64,000 nt of DNA from Pseudooceanicola sp050897975 (GTDB lineage: Bacteria > Pseudomonadota > Alphaproteobacteria > Rhodobacterales > Rhodobacteraceae): positions 434,001 to 498,000 of the forward strand of contig NZ_JBPAXY010000003.1 of the NCBI RefSeq assembly GCF_050897975.1, written 5' to 3'. Position 1 is the first letter of the stretch; each line of letters opens with the position of its first letter. Under the pieces are notes generated by a model, which saw nothing but the letters and a program-made list of their open reading frames with translations, searched no databases and was not told where the DNA came from. A program made the position numbers and the translations under genes. This document shows positions 50,550 through 58,777 of this stretch, one piece after another.

Positions 50550-52778
50550 ATGACCCATTCCCCTCACCTCGGCCTGACGCATCACGAGTCCGAGCGGACC
50601 TACGCCGGGTTCCCGACCGCCGCTCCGGGCGCCCCCAACGTGATCTATGTGGTGCTCGACGACGTCGGCTATTCCGATCTCGGATGCTTCGGCTCTGGCA
50701 TCGACACGCCGAATTTCGACAGCCTCGCCCAGGGCGGGCTGCGGTTTTCGAACTTCCACACGACGACGCTGTGTTCCCCGACACGCGCCTGCCTGCTGAC
50801 CGGGCGCAATCACCATTCCGTCGGGATGCGCTACCTCTCGAATACCGACATGGGCTGGCCGTCTGGGCGGGGGGCGATCGACCACCGGGCGGGGACGCTC
50901 GCCGAAATGCTGCAATCGGACGGCTACGCCACCTTCGCGGTCGGCAAATGGCACCTTGCGCCGACCGAGCGCGCCAATGCCGCCGGTCCCTTCGACCAAT
51001 GGCCCCTGGGGCGCGGGTTCGACCGGTTCTATGGCTTCATGAACGGCTCTACCGATCAGTATTACCCCGAGCTTTTCGAGGACAATCACCGCGTCGATCC
51101 CCCTGCCGCGCCCGAGGACGGCTATCACCTGTCGGACGATCTGGCCGACAAGGCGGTGCGCATGTTGTCGGATCAGGTCTCGATCTGGCCGGACAAGCCC
51201 TTCTTCCTCTACCTGTGCTACGGCGCGGGGCATTTTCCGCATCAGGCCCCGCAGGCCTGGCTGGACAAGTACCGGGGCCGGTTCTCGGACGGCTGGGACG
51301 AGGAACGCATCAAGCGGCTTGCCCGGCAGAAGGCCATGGGCCTTGTCCCCGACAACGCCGACCTGCCGCCCTCGAACCCCGGGGTCGAGGCCTGGGACAG
51401 CCTGAGCCCCGAACAGAAAGCCGTGGCCGAGCGCCTGCAAGAGGCCTATGCCGCGCTTCTGGATCACGCCGATCACAGCTTTGGCCGCGTGCTCGATTTT
51501 CTCGAACGGACCGGGCAGCGCGACAACACGATCATCGTCCTGATCTCCGACAACGGCGCCTCGGTGGATTGCGACCCGCCGGGGACCACCAACGTGATCC
51601 GCTGGTTCAACCAGATCCCCGAAACCTACGAGGACGGAACCCGCGACATCGACCTGATCGGCGGGCCGCGCAGCGCCACCAACTATCCCTGGGGCTGGGC
51701 CCAGGCCTCGAACACGCCGCTGAAACTGTTCAAGTCCTTCACCCATGGCGGCGGCGTCCGCGACCCGATGATCGTCAGCTGGCCAAAGGGCATCGCCGAC
51801 GCGGGCGGGATGCGCCACCAGTTCACCCATGTGACCGACATCACCCCCACGATCCTGGACCTATGCGGCGTCAGCGCGCCCGACAGCATCAAGGGCGTGG
51901 CCCAGATGCCGATCCACGGCAAAAGCTTTGCCTATGCCTTCGACGAGCCCGATGCGCCGACCCAGAAGGAAACCCAGTATTTCGAGATGTACGGCCACCG
52001 TTCGGTCTGGCACCAGGGCTGGAAGGCGGTGACCAAGCACAAGACCGGCGATGACTTCACCGCCGAGGCCTGGGAGCTTTATCACCTTGACGAGGATTTC
52101 TCCGAGCTGAACGACCTTGCCGGGTCCGAGCCCGAGAAGCTGGCCGAGATGAAACAGCGTTGGTGGGCCGAGGCCGGTCGCTACGGCGTTCTGCCGCTCG
52201 ACGACAGCGACGCCCTCTTCGCCCCGCCGCCGCGCCCCGGGGCCCCCAGATGGCGGGCCAGCTCGACCTATTACCCCCCCATTGCCACCATCCCCGCCGA
52301 GACCGCCCCCGTCCTGGCCGATGCCTCGCACCGCATCGACATCGACCTGGAGCGGCCCCTGGGCACGGAAGACGGCACGCTTCTGGCCTTCGGCAACTAC
52401 GGCGGCGGCTACATGCTGGAAATCACCGGCAATCGGCTGATCTATATCTACAATTATGCCGGGCTGGAGGTGACACGCCTGACCTCGACCATCGCGATGC
52501 CCACCGGACGCAGCCAGCTGAGCATGGTCTTCACCCGGACGGGGCCACTCGCCGGCGAGGCCGAGCTGTTCATCGGCGGGCAACCCGCAGGCCGCGCCGC
52601 CATTCCGCGCACCCTCCTGCGCCCGTCGCTGACGGGGCTGACGCTGGGCCAGGACAACCTGCCCCCGGTCGACCCGGACCGCGAGGTGCAGCGCAACTTC
52701 ACCGGTGTCCTGCACCGCGTCGACTTTCACGTCGAGCGCAATGCAGAGACTCTGCCCGACACGCTGGACGTCGACTGA
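50550..52778 (+). CDS. Cytoplasmic arylsulfatase-family sulfate ester hydrolase
   Basis: 742 aa. No signal peptide. Metal-site DD at 37-38 (YVVLDDVGYSDLG) and the formylglycine motif C75-S-P-T-R79 (TTTLCSPTRACLLTGRNHHS), then VGKWHL and a later ISDNGAS metal-binding Asp-Asn. A C-terminal extension of about 200 residues has beta-rich, lectin-like character (LLAFGNYGGGYMLEIT); such a tail is found in the long bacterial sulfatases. It needs the formylglycine-generating enzyme encoded at 46202. Being cytoplasmic, it would act on esters brought in by the ABC importer encoded just upstream, supplying sulfate and an alcohol or phenol carbon source. Confidence 0.93.
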   Translation: MTHSPHLGLTHHESERTYAGFPTAAPGAPNVIYVVLDDVGYSDLGCFGSGIDTPNFDSLAQGGLRFSNFHTTTLCSPTRACLLTGRNHHSVGMRYLSNTDMGWPSGRGAIDHRAGTLAEMLQSDGYATFAVGKWHLAPTERANAAGPFDQWPLGRGFDRFYGFMNGSTDQYYPELFEDNHRVDPPAAPEDGYHLSDDLADKAVRMLSDQVSIWPDKPFFLYLCYGAGHFPHQAPQAWLDKYRGRFSDGWDEERIKRLARQKAMGLVPDNADLPPSNPGVEAWDSLSPEQKAVAERLQEAYAALLDHADHSFGRVLDFLERTGQRDNTIIVLISDNGASVDCDPPGTTNVIRWFNQIPETYEDGTRDIDLIGGPRSATNYPWGWAQASNTPLKLFKSFTHGGGVRDPMIVSWPKGIADAGGMRHQFTHVTDITPTILDLCGVSAPDSIKGVAQMPIHGKSFAYAFDEPDAPTQKETQYFEMYGHRSVWHQGWKAVTKHKTGDDFTAEAWELYHLDEDFSELNDLAGSEPEKLAEMKQRWWAEAGRYGVLPLDDSDALFAPPPRPGAPRWRASSTYYPPIATIPAETAPVLADASHRIDIDLERPLGTEDGTLLAFGNYGGGYMLEITGNRLIYIYNYAGLEVTRLTSTIAMPTGRSQLSMVFTRTGPLAGEAELFIGGQPAGRAAIPRTLLRPSLTGLTLGQDNLPPVDPDREVQRNFTGVLHRVDFHVERNAETLPDTLDVD

Positions 52779-52833
52779 ACCGCCACTTGCGGTGTAGGGA
52801 CCAACCCCCGGGGCACCGGACGCCCCCTCAGGC

Positions 52834-52854
52834 CCTCCGCCCACGGCGGAGGGG
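52834..52854 (+). terminator. Stem-loop after the sulfatase gene
   Basis: CCCTCCGCC and GGCGGAGGG form a 9-bp stem with a three-base loop 55 bp past the sulfatase stop. No T-run follows, so efficiency is uncertain. Confidence 0.5.
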
Positions 52855-52856
52855 CA

Positions 52857-53381
52857 AAGCGTCGTCGTCGCGGACGCCGCGATGGCCGAAGCTCTGGCCT
52901 GGGGATCCCCCGGACGGTCTTGCAGAAGAATACCCGCAGGGTCGCCCCCACGCTGTCGCCAAGGGCACGCTGGCCGCAAATCCCCTGAAGGACAGTGTGG
53001 TCGCGCTGCGCCTCGGCGCGGCGCAAGCCGTGCTGAGCCTGGCCTCCGAGCGGCGCCTGTTCCCTCAAGTCGCGCATGATCAACTGCTCTTCATCCCGTC
53101 CCGACACGACAGAGGGCGCTTGATGAAGGCTCTGTCACAGCTTCTAGCCATTGCAGCACAGGACGCTGGCATCTTGGGAAGACCGGCTCGCGGCCCGCGC
53201 TCTTCCTCACCGAACGCCGCTGGCCCCCGGATGAAATCGGCGCCTGAAAGGGTCAAGAGAGCCTGGCAGGGATCGTGCAGAACAGGCGCGGCGCCAAGAA
53301 GAAGCACTCAGGAAAACGGATTGGGAGGTCCGGAGAAACCAGTCTGCAAGGTGCTGAAAAACGGAATAAATATCAGAAAAC
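52857..53381. other. Non-coding stretch past the sulfatase operon
   Basis: No supported gene. Open frames here lack ribosome-binding sites and motifs. Composition becomes less GC-rich toward 53.3 kb, at the edge of a tRNA fragment. A degraded gene cannot be excluded. Confidence 0.5.
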
Positions 53382-53427
53382 TGGCGCACCCGACAGGCTT
53401 CGAACCTATGGCCTCTGCCTTCGGAGG
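53382..53427 (-). pseudogene. 3' fragment of tRNA-Arg (anticodon CCG), possible attachment-site remnant
   Basis: On the minus strand the sequence runs from the anticodon loop (CTCCGAA, anticodon CCG) through the variable region and T arm (ATAGG-TTCGAAG-CCTGT) to the acceptor strand and an encoded CCA. The 5' half (acceptor, D arm) is absent: upstream bases do not form a D stem. A 3'-only fragment of this kind is what integration of a phage or integrative element at a tRNA leaves at the far junction. Confidence 0.7.
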
Positions 53428-53788
53428 ACACATTTTGCGTGGAGTTTCGCCATATGTTCCCGTTAAGACCCGCGTTGCTCCTGCAACGGATAGGCTTGCC
53501 CAGCCCGTTTCGGTTATCCCTCTGTCTTTCAAGACGTCTTGGAAGCAGTCGACACTTGGCGTTATGCTGTAGCCCGCACAAATGTTACGGAAGGGCTGAG
53601 AGCGGTCGTCCGCTGCGCCGAGCACGAACGGCAGCATGGCGCAAATGAGAGCGATTGCTGGTTACACGCGGCTAAGCGGAGTGGCCTGAAACCCTGCCCT
53701 GCCCCTCGAGTGAAATCACTTGCGCCAAAGGATTCCCAGGGCGCCAAGCCGCCTCCATGACTTGCCCAGGTCTTGATTGCGCATAACG
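53428..53788. other. Non-coding stretch between the tRNA fragment and the RpiR gene
   Basis: 361 bp, lower GC than neighbours, with no convincing gene. Short frames on both strands lack start signals and family motifs; no integrase or transposase remnant is recognised. Confidence 0.5.
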
Positions 53789-54664
53789 TCAGACTTCGCC
53801 GAGACGCTCATTGGCTTCATCGATCAGCCGCAGACGTCGTTGGGCGTCTCTGCCGGCCTTCAGGGTCGTTTGCGTGACGATCCGATGGCAGACATTGACG
53901 ACGGCGGCGTGGTTGAATTGCGGGCTTGAGGTTTCGATGCGGCATCGGAAATGCCAGTCGGCGCGATCATCTCGGCCGCTGCCGTCATCCGTGATCAGGG
54001 CAAGCGGTACGCCTATCCTGTCGAGTTCGGCGATCAGGGGCCCAGTGTTCGCGGCCCGGCGACGCAGGGCGACAAGGATGACCAGGTCGGACGGGCTGAT
54101 CTCGGCGGTGTATTCGCCAAGGCTTTCGCCCGCCTGTGGAATCGCTGTCGCTGCGGGGACCACCTTGAGCAACTGCCAATACAGGTAGTCGGCGAAAACC
54201 CGGCTGATCCGGTATCCCACCAGCCAGACCCGACGGGCGGTCAAGATCGCATCGGCGAGCGTGTCCAGCTCCTCGGGGGCAATGCGATCAAGCGTCCAGA
54301 CAATATTCGCCATCTCTTCTTTCAGGCTTTCGGTCAGCGCATTGGTCGGGCTGCCAGTTTCGGCATGGGCGATGAAGTGCCGCGAGCCGGTCTGCCGCTC
54401 GTCGCGCGCGGCGCGGCGGGCGGTTTCGTAGTTCTCGAACCCGATCCGGCGGACAAAGCGCGAAACCGTCGCCTTCGACACACCGCTGAGGCGTGCCAGC
54501 TCCTGCGCGTCATAGGAGGCAAGATCGCCCGGGAAGTCGAGCAGGAACGCGCCCAGCTTGCGCTCGGCTCGGTGCAGGTCCGGCATGGCATCGCGGATTC
54601 GCCCGAGGAAGGAAGCAGGGCGCGGTTCGTGAAACTGTGGTTCCATATCGCTACGCTGATCCAT
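53789..54664 (-). CDS. RpiR/MurR-family transcriptional regulator
   Basis: 291 aa. N-terminal RpiR helix-turn-helix (about 15-95, ELARLSGVSKATVSRFVRRIGF) and C-terminal SIS sugar-phosphate-binding domain (about 140-265, RRVWLVGYRISRVFADYLYW, ISPSDLVILVALRRRAANT). The ATG at 54664 is chosen; another at 54646 is equally possible, and both have poor ribosome-binding sites. It is divergent from the tctC-BMP-tctBA operon, with tandem dyads at 54801-54846 between them. The SIS domain suggests a phosphorylated sugar or acid effector. Confidence 0.85.
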   Translation of the reverse strand: MDQRSDMEPQFHEPRPASFLGRIRDAMPDLHRAERKLGAFLLDFPGDLASYDAQELARLSGVSKATVSRFVRRIGFENYETARRAARDERQTGSRHFIAHAETGSPTNALTESLKEEMANIVWTLDRIAPEELDTLADAILTARRVWLVGYRISRVFADYLYWQLLKVVPAATAIPQAGESLGEYTAEISPSDLVILVALRRRAANTGPLIAELDRIGVPLALITDDGSGRDDRADWHFRCRIETSSPQFNHAAVVNVCHRIVTQTTLKAGRDAQRRLRLIDEANERLGEV

Positions 54665-54800
54665 GTCGAGCGCGATGGCAAGCCAAAGTGGGCGGCGGCA
54701 CGTCGATGTGGCGCTGTTTCCTCTTACCTTACTCGCAGAATATGACTCATCGCCGGGCAAATATCAGGCGGTGGCGGCATCATTTGCCCGCCAATTAGAC

Positions 54801-54846
54801 GGAAATCTGGTTTCCAGCACCCCGCCTTAGGAAATTTGGGTTTCTT
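54801..54846. promoter_or_regulatory. Tandem dyad operator, probably for the RpiR-family regulator
   Basis: GGAAATCTGGTTTCC (54801-54815) and GGAAATTTGGGTTTC (54830-54844) are imperfect inverted repeats of the same form, offset by 29 bp, about three helical turns. GGAA...TTCC-type dyads are known for RpiR-family regulators such as IolR of Sinorhizobium. They lie 60-105 bp upstream of tctC. Confidence 0.6.
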
Positions 54847-54905
54847 GTGTTGGCGCAATCCCTGCGGCGTGAAACGCTGTTTTCATAACAGAGAGGACCC
54901 TTCCG

Positions 54906-55868
54906 ATGCTTCGCAGAACGCTTTTGACCACCGCCCTTGCCACCCTCGCTGTCGGCGCGCTGCCTGCAGCCGCGCAGACCGACTGGCCCGAACGCCCGGT
55001 CCGGATCATCGTGTCCTTCCCTCCGGGCGGATCGTCCGACCTCGTGGCGCGGCTCTTGTCCGAAAAGCTCTCCGCCAGTCTCGGCCAGCAATTCGTCGTC
55101 GAGAACAAACCCGGCGCGGCGGGCACAGTCGCGGCCTCGGCGCTTCAGCAGGCCGACGCGGACGGCTATACCTTGATGCTGTCAAACCTGACGCCGTTCA
55201 ACGTGGCGCCGATCCGTTTTCCGGACACGCCCTATGATCCGATCGCGGATTTCGACCACATTACCTATATCGGCACGGTGCATCTGGGTCTTTTCGCCGC
55301 GCCGACCGTCGGCGCCGAGGACCTTTCCGGCTTGATCGAGATGGCCAAGGCTGACCCCGGCAAATACGAATACGGCAGTTCCGGCGTTGGCTCCTGGGGG
55401 CATATCATCGCCGAGCAGTTCCAGAAGGAAACCGGGGTCGAGCTGTTCCACATCCCCTACAAGGGCTCCGGCCCGATGCGGCTGGATTTCCGGGGAGGCG
55501 TTGTACCGATGATCTTTGACGCGGTTCCGCAAAACCTGCCCGCCGTCGAAGAAGGAACCGCGGTTCCGTTGGCGGTCTCGGCGCGCGAACGCATCGCATC
55601 CCTGCCGGACGTGCCGACCTTTACCGAGGCCGGCTATGACATCGTGGCCGAGAACTGGCTGGGCGTCAGCGCACCGGCAGGCGTGCCGGATGAGATCAAG
55701 GCGAAGCTCGACGCGGCCCTGGTCGAAGCCATGGAAAGCGCGGAGGTCATGGCGCAATTCGACAACTGGGGCCTGATCCGCGAACCGAAATCCAGCGCTG
55801 AATTCGCAGATTACGTGGCGGCGCAGCTGTCCAGCTGGACCCCGCTGGTCGAGGCTGCGACGCAATGA
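54906..55868 (+). CDS. tctC: Tripartite tricarboxylate transporter (TTT) solute-binding protein, TctC/Bug family
   Basis: 320 aa with signal peptide (cleaved near AAAQTD, residue 22). Bug-family motifs: WPERPVRIIVSFPPGGSSD, GAAGTVAASALQQADADGYT, and LFHIPYKGSGP. It binds a carboxylate for the TctAB permease. Its stop overlaps the BMP-like gene by four bases. First gene of a four-gene operon. Confidence 0.92.
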   Translation: MLRRTLLTTALATLAVGALPAAAQTDWPERPVRIIVSFPPGGSSDLVARLLSEKLSASLGQQFVVENKPGAAGTVAASALQQADADGYTLMLSNLTPFNVAPIRFPDTPYDPIADFDHITYIGTVHLGLFAAPTVGAEDLSGLIEMAKADPGKYEYGSSGVGSWGHIIAEQFQKETGVELFHIPYKGSGPMRLDFRGGVVPMIFDAVPQNLPAVEEGTAVPLAVSARERIASLPDVPTFTEAGYDIVAENWLGVSAPAGVPDEIKAKLDAALVEAMESAEVMAQFDNWGLIREPKSSAEFADYVAAQLSSWTPLVEAATQ

Positions 55869-56803
55869 GCGCAACGATGAAGATCGCCGTCTTTTTCGTC
55901 GGCGAGGTCGAGGACGCGGGCTTCAACGCCAGCGCCCTCGCCGGGGCGACGCGCGCCGGGCAGGCAGATGGCGTGGAGATCACGCTCGTGTCTGGCGTGC
56001 GCTACGATCAGGATGAGATCCGCTACCGTCTGAACGAGGTTGTCCCGACGGTCGACGGCCTTGTCTTCATCGGTGGCCAGGGGAACATCACCACACCGGA
56101 AATTGCCGCGGCCTTTCCGGATAAGCGGTTCGCCATTGTTCAAGGCCAGAAGACCGGGCCGAACCTGGCCAGCTATGATGTGCGGCAAGAGGACTCGGCC
56201 TTTCTCGCCGGAGTGTTGGCGGCACATCTGACACGGACAGGCACGGTTGGCCACCTGTCGGGGCATCGCGTCCGGCCGGGACTGAAGGGGCGCGCGGCTT
56301 TTGTGGCGGGTGTGGCCCATGCCGCGCCGGATGTCACCGTTCTGACAGGCTTCTGCGGCACCCAGGACGACAGCAGCGTGACCCGAGCCTGGGCCGAGGC
56401 CGAGATCGCGGCGGGGGCGGATGTGATCTTCACCATGCTCAACGATGCGCGGCGCGGGGCGATCGAGGCCTGCCGCGCCGGAGGTGCCCGCCAGATCGGC
56501 AATGCCCTGGACTGGGTCGCGCGCGCGCCAGAGGTCTTCGTCGCCTCTGCCATGGCGCGGATCGACATCGGGGTTGAACAGGCCGTCGCAGATATGGTCG
56601 CGGGCCGCTTGCCCGAGCAGATCGTCGAGTTCGGTCTGGCGGATGGGGATGCCGTTTCGTTGCGGATGGGCAGCGATGTGCCCGAGGCCGCGGTCGCCGC
56701 AGTCGCCGAGGTGGCCGAGGCCATCCGCGCCGGGCGCATCACGGTGCCCGACAGTTATGACGGCCCCGAATTCCAACCGGATGCGGCACTATGCGACGAC
56801 TGA
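55865..56803 (+). CDS. BMP/PnrA-family protein without a signal peptide
   Basis: 312 aa. Periplasmic-binding-protein fold of the basic-membrane-protein (PnrA/Med) family: KIAVFFVGEVEDAGFNASALAGA, RFAIVQGQ, SAFLAGVLAAHLT, VIFTMLNDARRGAIEA. PnrA-type proteins usually bind nucleosides for ABC importers and carry a lipoprotein signal; none is present here, so the protein should stay in the cytoplasm. It lies between tctC and tctB with overlaps of 4 and 13 bp, so it is a fixed part of the TTT operon. Role unknown; cytoplasmic ligand sensing or enzymatic use are options. Confidence 0.8.
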   Translation: MSATMKIAVFFVGEVEDAGFNASALAGATRAGQADGVEITLVSGVRYDQDEIRYRLNEVVPTVDGLVFIGGQGNITTPEIAAAFPDKRFAIVQGQKTGPNLASYDVRQEDSAFLAGVLAAHLTRTGTVGHLSGHRVRPGLKGRAAFVAGVAHAAPDVTVLTGFCGTQDDSSVTRAWAEAEIAAGADVIFTMLNDARRGAIEACRAGGARQIGNALDWVARAPEVFVASAMARIDIGVEQAVADMVAGRLPEQIVEFGLADGDAVSLRMGSDVPEAAVAAVAEVAEAIRAGRITVPDSYDGPEFQPDAALCDD

Positions 56804-57231
56804 CCAGCCATCTTGGCCCGTTGATCCTGCTGGGGGCGGGGCTGTTTTTTGCCATCGGGTCTGTGACGTCACTGGATCTGGGATCATTCCGGCGCATGGG
56901 GCCCGGAGCGTTCCCGCTTCTGGTGGGTGGGCTTCTATGCCTGCTGGCGCTGATTGGTCTTTTGCAGAATTTGCGTGCGCCAAAGGCGGTGGACCACGCG
57001 GACCCGATGGCCGTGCTGGGCGTGTTCGGCGGCGTCGCGGCCTTTGCCTTTTTCACGCCGCTGACCGGCGTGTTGCCCGCAACCGCTGCGGCCGTGCTGG
57101 TGACGGGATCAGTCATCAAGGGGTTTCGTTGGCCGCTGAGGATCGCATTGGCCATCGGCGTTTCCGCGGGAGTTTGGCTGATCTTCGTAGAAGGTCTTGG
57201 CATTCCCTTCATCGCGATCCGGGGGCTCTGA
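56791..57231 (+). CDS. tctB: TTT small permease subunit TctB
   Basis: 146 aa with four membrane helices and the TctB GPGAFPLLVGGLL motif. It overlaps the BMP-like gene by 13 bp and ends one base before tctA. With TctA it forms the inner-membrane carboxylate transporter. Confidence 0.88.
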   Translation: MRRLTSHLGPLILLGAGLFFAIGSVTSLDLGSFRRMGPGAFPLLVGGLLCLLALIGLLQNLRAPKAVDHADPMAVLGVFGGVAAFAFFTPLTGVLPATAAAVLVTGSVIKGFRWPLRIALAIGVSAGVWLIFVEGLGIPFIAIRGL

Positions 57232-57232
57232 G

Positions 57233-58756
57233 ATGGAATTGCTAGACAACTTGATGCTGGGGCTGGCCACGGCGGCCACCGTGCAGAACCTGATGTATTG
57301 CTTCGTCGGCGTCTTTCTTGGCACCTTCATCGGCGTGCTGCCCGGGGTGGGACCGCTGGCAGCTGTCGCGATGCTGCTTCCGGTGTCGTTCTACCTGCCT
57401 CCAGAGACCGCGCTGGTGATGCTGGCCGGGGTCTATTACGGCGCGGAATATGGCGGGTCGATTGCGTCGATCCTGCTGAACATCCCAGGCACGCCTTCGG
57501 CCTCTGTGACCTGCCTCGATGGCTACCCTATGGCGCAGCAGGGCCGCGCGGGAGTGGCCCTGTTTGCAACGGCCATGGCTTCGATGGTCGGTGCCCTTTT
57601 CGGCGTCGTGGTGATGGTGCTGCTGTCGCCCAGACTGGCGGAATTCGCGTTGCTCTTCCAGCCGGCCGAGTATTTCTCGGTCATGGTGCTGGGGCTGGTC
57701 GCGGCCTCCATCGTCAGCTCATCCGGCGCTGTGCGTGGGTTGATGATGGTCTGTCTCGGCATTCTTTTGGGCACCATCGGCGTCGATGTGAATTCAGGTG
57801 AGACACGATTCACCGGCGGCATTCCGCAACTGCGTGACGGGGTGTCGCTGGTCGTGGTCGCCATGGGGCTTTTCGGCATATCCGAGGTCATGGTGTCGCT
57901 GCGCGGCACGACGCAAAGCTACGCGGGCGCAGGACTGGCTGGCAGCATGTTCCCCACATTGGCCGAATGGCGGCGCAGCGCGATGCCGGCGCTGCGCGGC
58001 TCTGCCATCGGCAGTTTCTTCGGAACGCTTCCGGGGACCGGACAGACCGTGGCCAGCTTTGTCGGCTACGCGCTGGAAAAGCGGGTGAACCGCAACCGCG
58101 ATCAATTCGGCAAAGGTGCGATTGAAGGTGTGGTGGTCCCGGAGGCGGCCAACAATGCCGCCGCGCAGACCGCCTTCATCCCGACGCTGACTCTGGGCAT
58201 TCCGGGCTCGACAACCATGGCGCTGATGCTGGGCGCGCTGATGATCCACGGCATCACGCCGGGGCCGCGCCTGATCGCGGAACACCCCGAGCTGTTCTGG
58301 GGGCTCGTTGTCAGTTTCGTCTTCGGCAATATCTTCCTGCTTATCCTCAACATCCCGTTGATCGGGATCTGGGTGCGGCTGCTGCGCGTGCCGCATTATT
58401 TCCTCTATCCCACCGTCATCGTGCTGATATGCGTGGGCGTCTATTCGATCTCGAACTCTCTGATGGATGTCTGGGCGACATTGGTCTTTGGTCTTATCGG
58501 CTACGTGTTGCGCCTTTTCAGGTTCGAACCGGCACCGCTGCTGATCGGCTTTGTCCTGGGGCCGATGATGGAAGAGTTCTTTCGCCGAGCGATGCTGCTG
58601 TCTCGTGGCGACCCTGCCGTCTTCGTGACGCGCCCGGGAAGCGCCGCGCTGCTTTCGGCGGCGGTGATCCTGCTGGCGGCGTCGCTGATCCCGTGGAAAC
58701 GATGGCTGTTACGCGGCAAGGGGGCATCAGGGTCGGGACAAGAGGACGGCGCATGA
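57233..58756 (+). CDS. tctA: TTT large permease subunit TctA
   Basis: 507 aa, about 11-12 membrane helices. TctA signatures: GVLPGVGPLAAVAMLLPVSF, YYGAEYGGSIASILLNIPGTP, and the repeat GTLPGTGQTVASFVGYALEKR, PEAANNAAAQTAFIPTLTLGIPGS. The ATG at 57233 follows the tctB stop by one base. It ends 21 bp before the convergent SDR gene. Confidence 0.94.
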   Translation: MELLDNLMLGLATAATVQNLMYCFVGVFLGTFIGVLPGVGPLAAVAMLLPVSFYLPPETALVMLAGVYYGAEYGGSIASILLNIPGTPSASVTCLDGYPMAQQGRAGVALFATAMASMVGALFGVVVMVLLSPRLAEFALLFQPAEYFSVMVLGLVAASIVSSSGAVRGLMMVCLGILLGTIGVDVNSGETRFTGGIPQLRDGVSLVVVAMGLFGISEVMVSLRGTTQSYAGAGLAGSMFPTLAEWRRSAMPALRGSAIGSFFGTLPGTGQTVASFVGYALEKRVNRNRDQFGKGAIEGVVVPEAANNAAAQTAFIPTLTLGIPGSTTMALMLGALMIHGITPGPRLIAEHPELFWGLVVSFVFGNIFLLILNIPLIGIWVRLLRVPHYFLYPTVIVLICVGVYSISNSLMDVWATLVFGLIGYVLRLFRFEPAPLLIGFVLGPMMEEFFRRAMLLSRGDPAVFVTRPGSAALLSAAVILLAASLIPWKRWLLRGKGASGSGQEDGA

Positions 58757-58777
58757 GGCTTTACTGGCTCCCCACGA

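Noticed and set aside
53382..53500. Complete functional tRNA-Arg gene
   Set aside because: No D arm or 5' acceptor strand can be found upstream of the anticodon half; only the 3' part is present.
52160..53572. Open frame running from inside the sulfatase gene through the intergenic region
   Set aside because: It begins as a shadow of the sulfatase and later reads through the tRNA fragment; no start signal or motif.
53539..53760. Small + strand open frame next to the tRNA fragment
   Set aside because: No ribosome-binding site, signal or family motif; low coding character.
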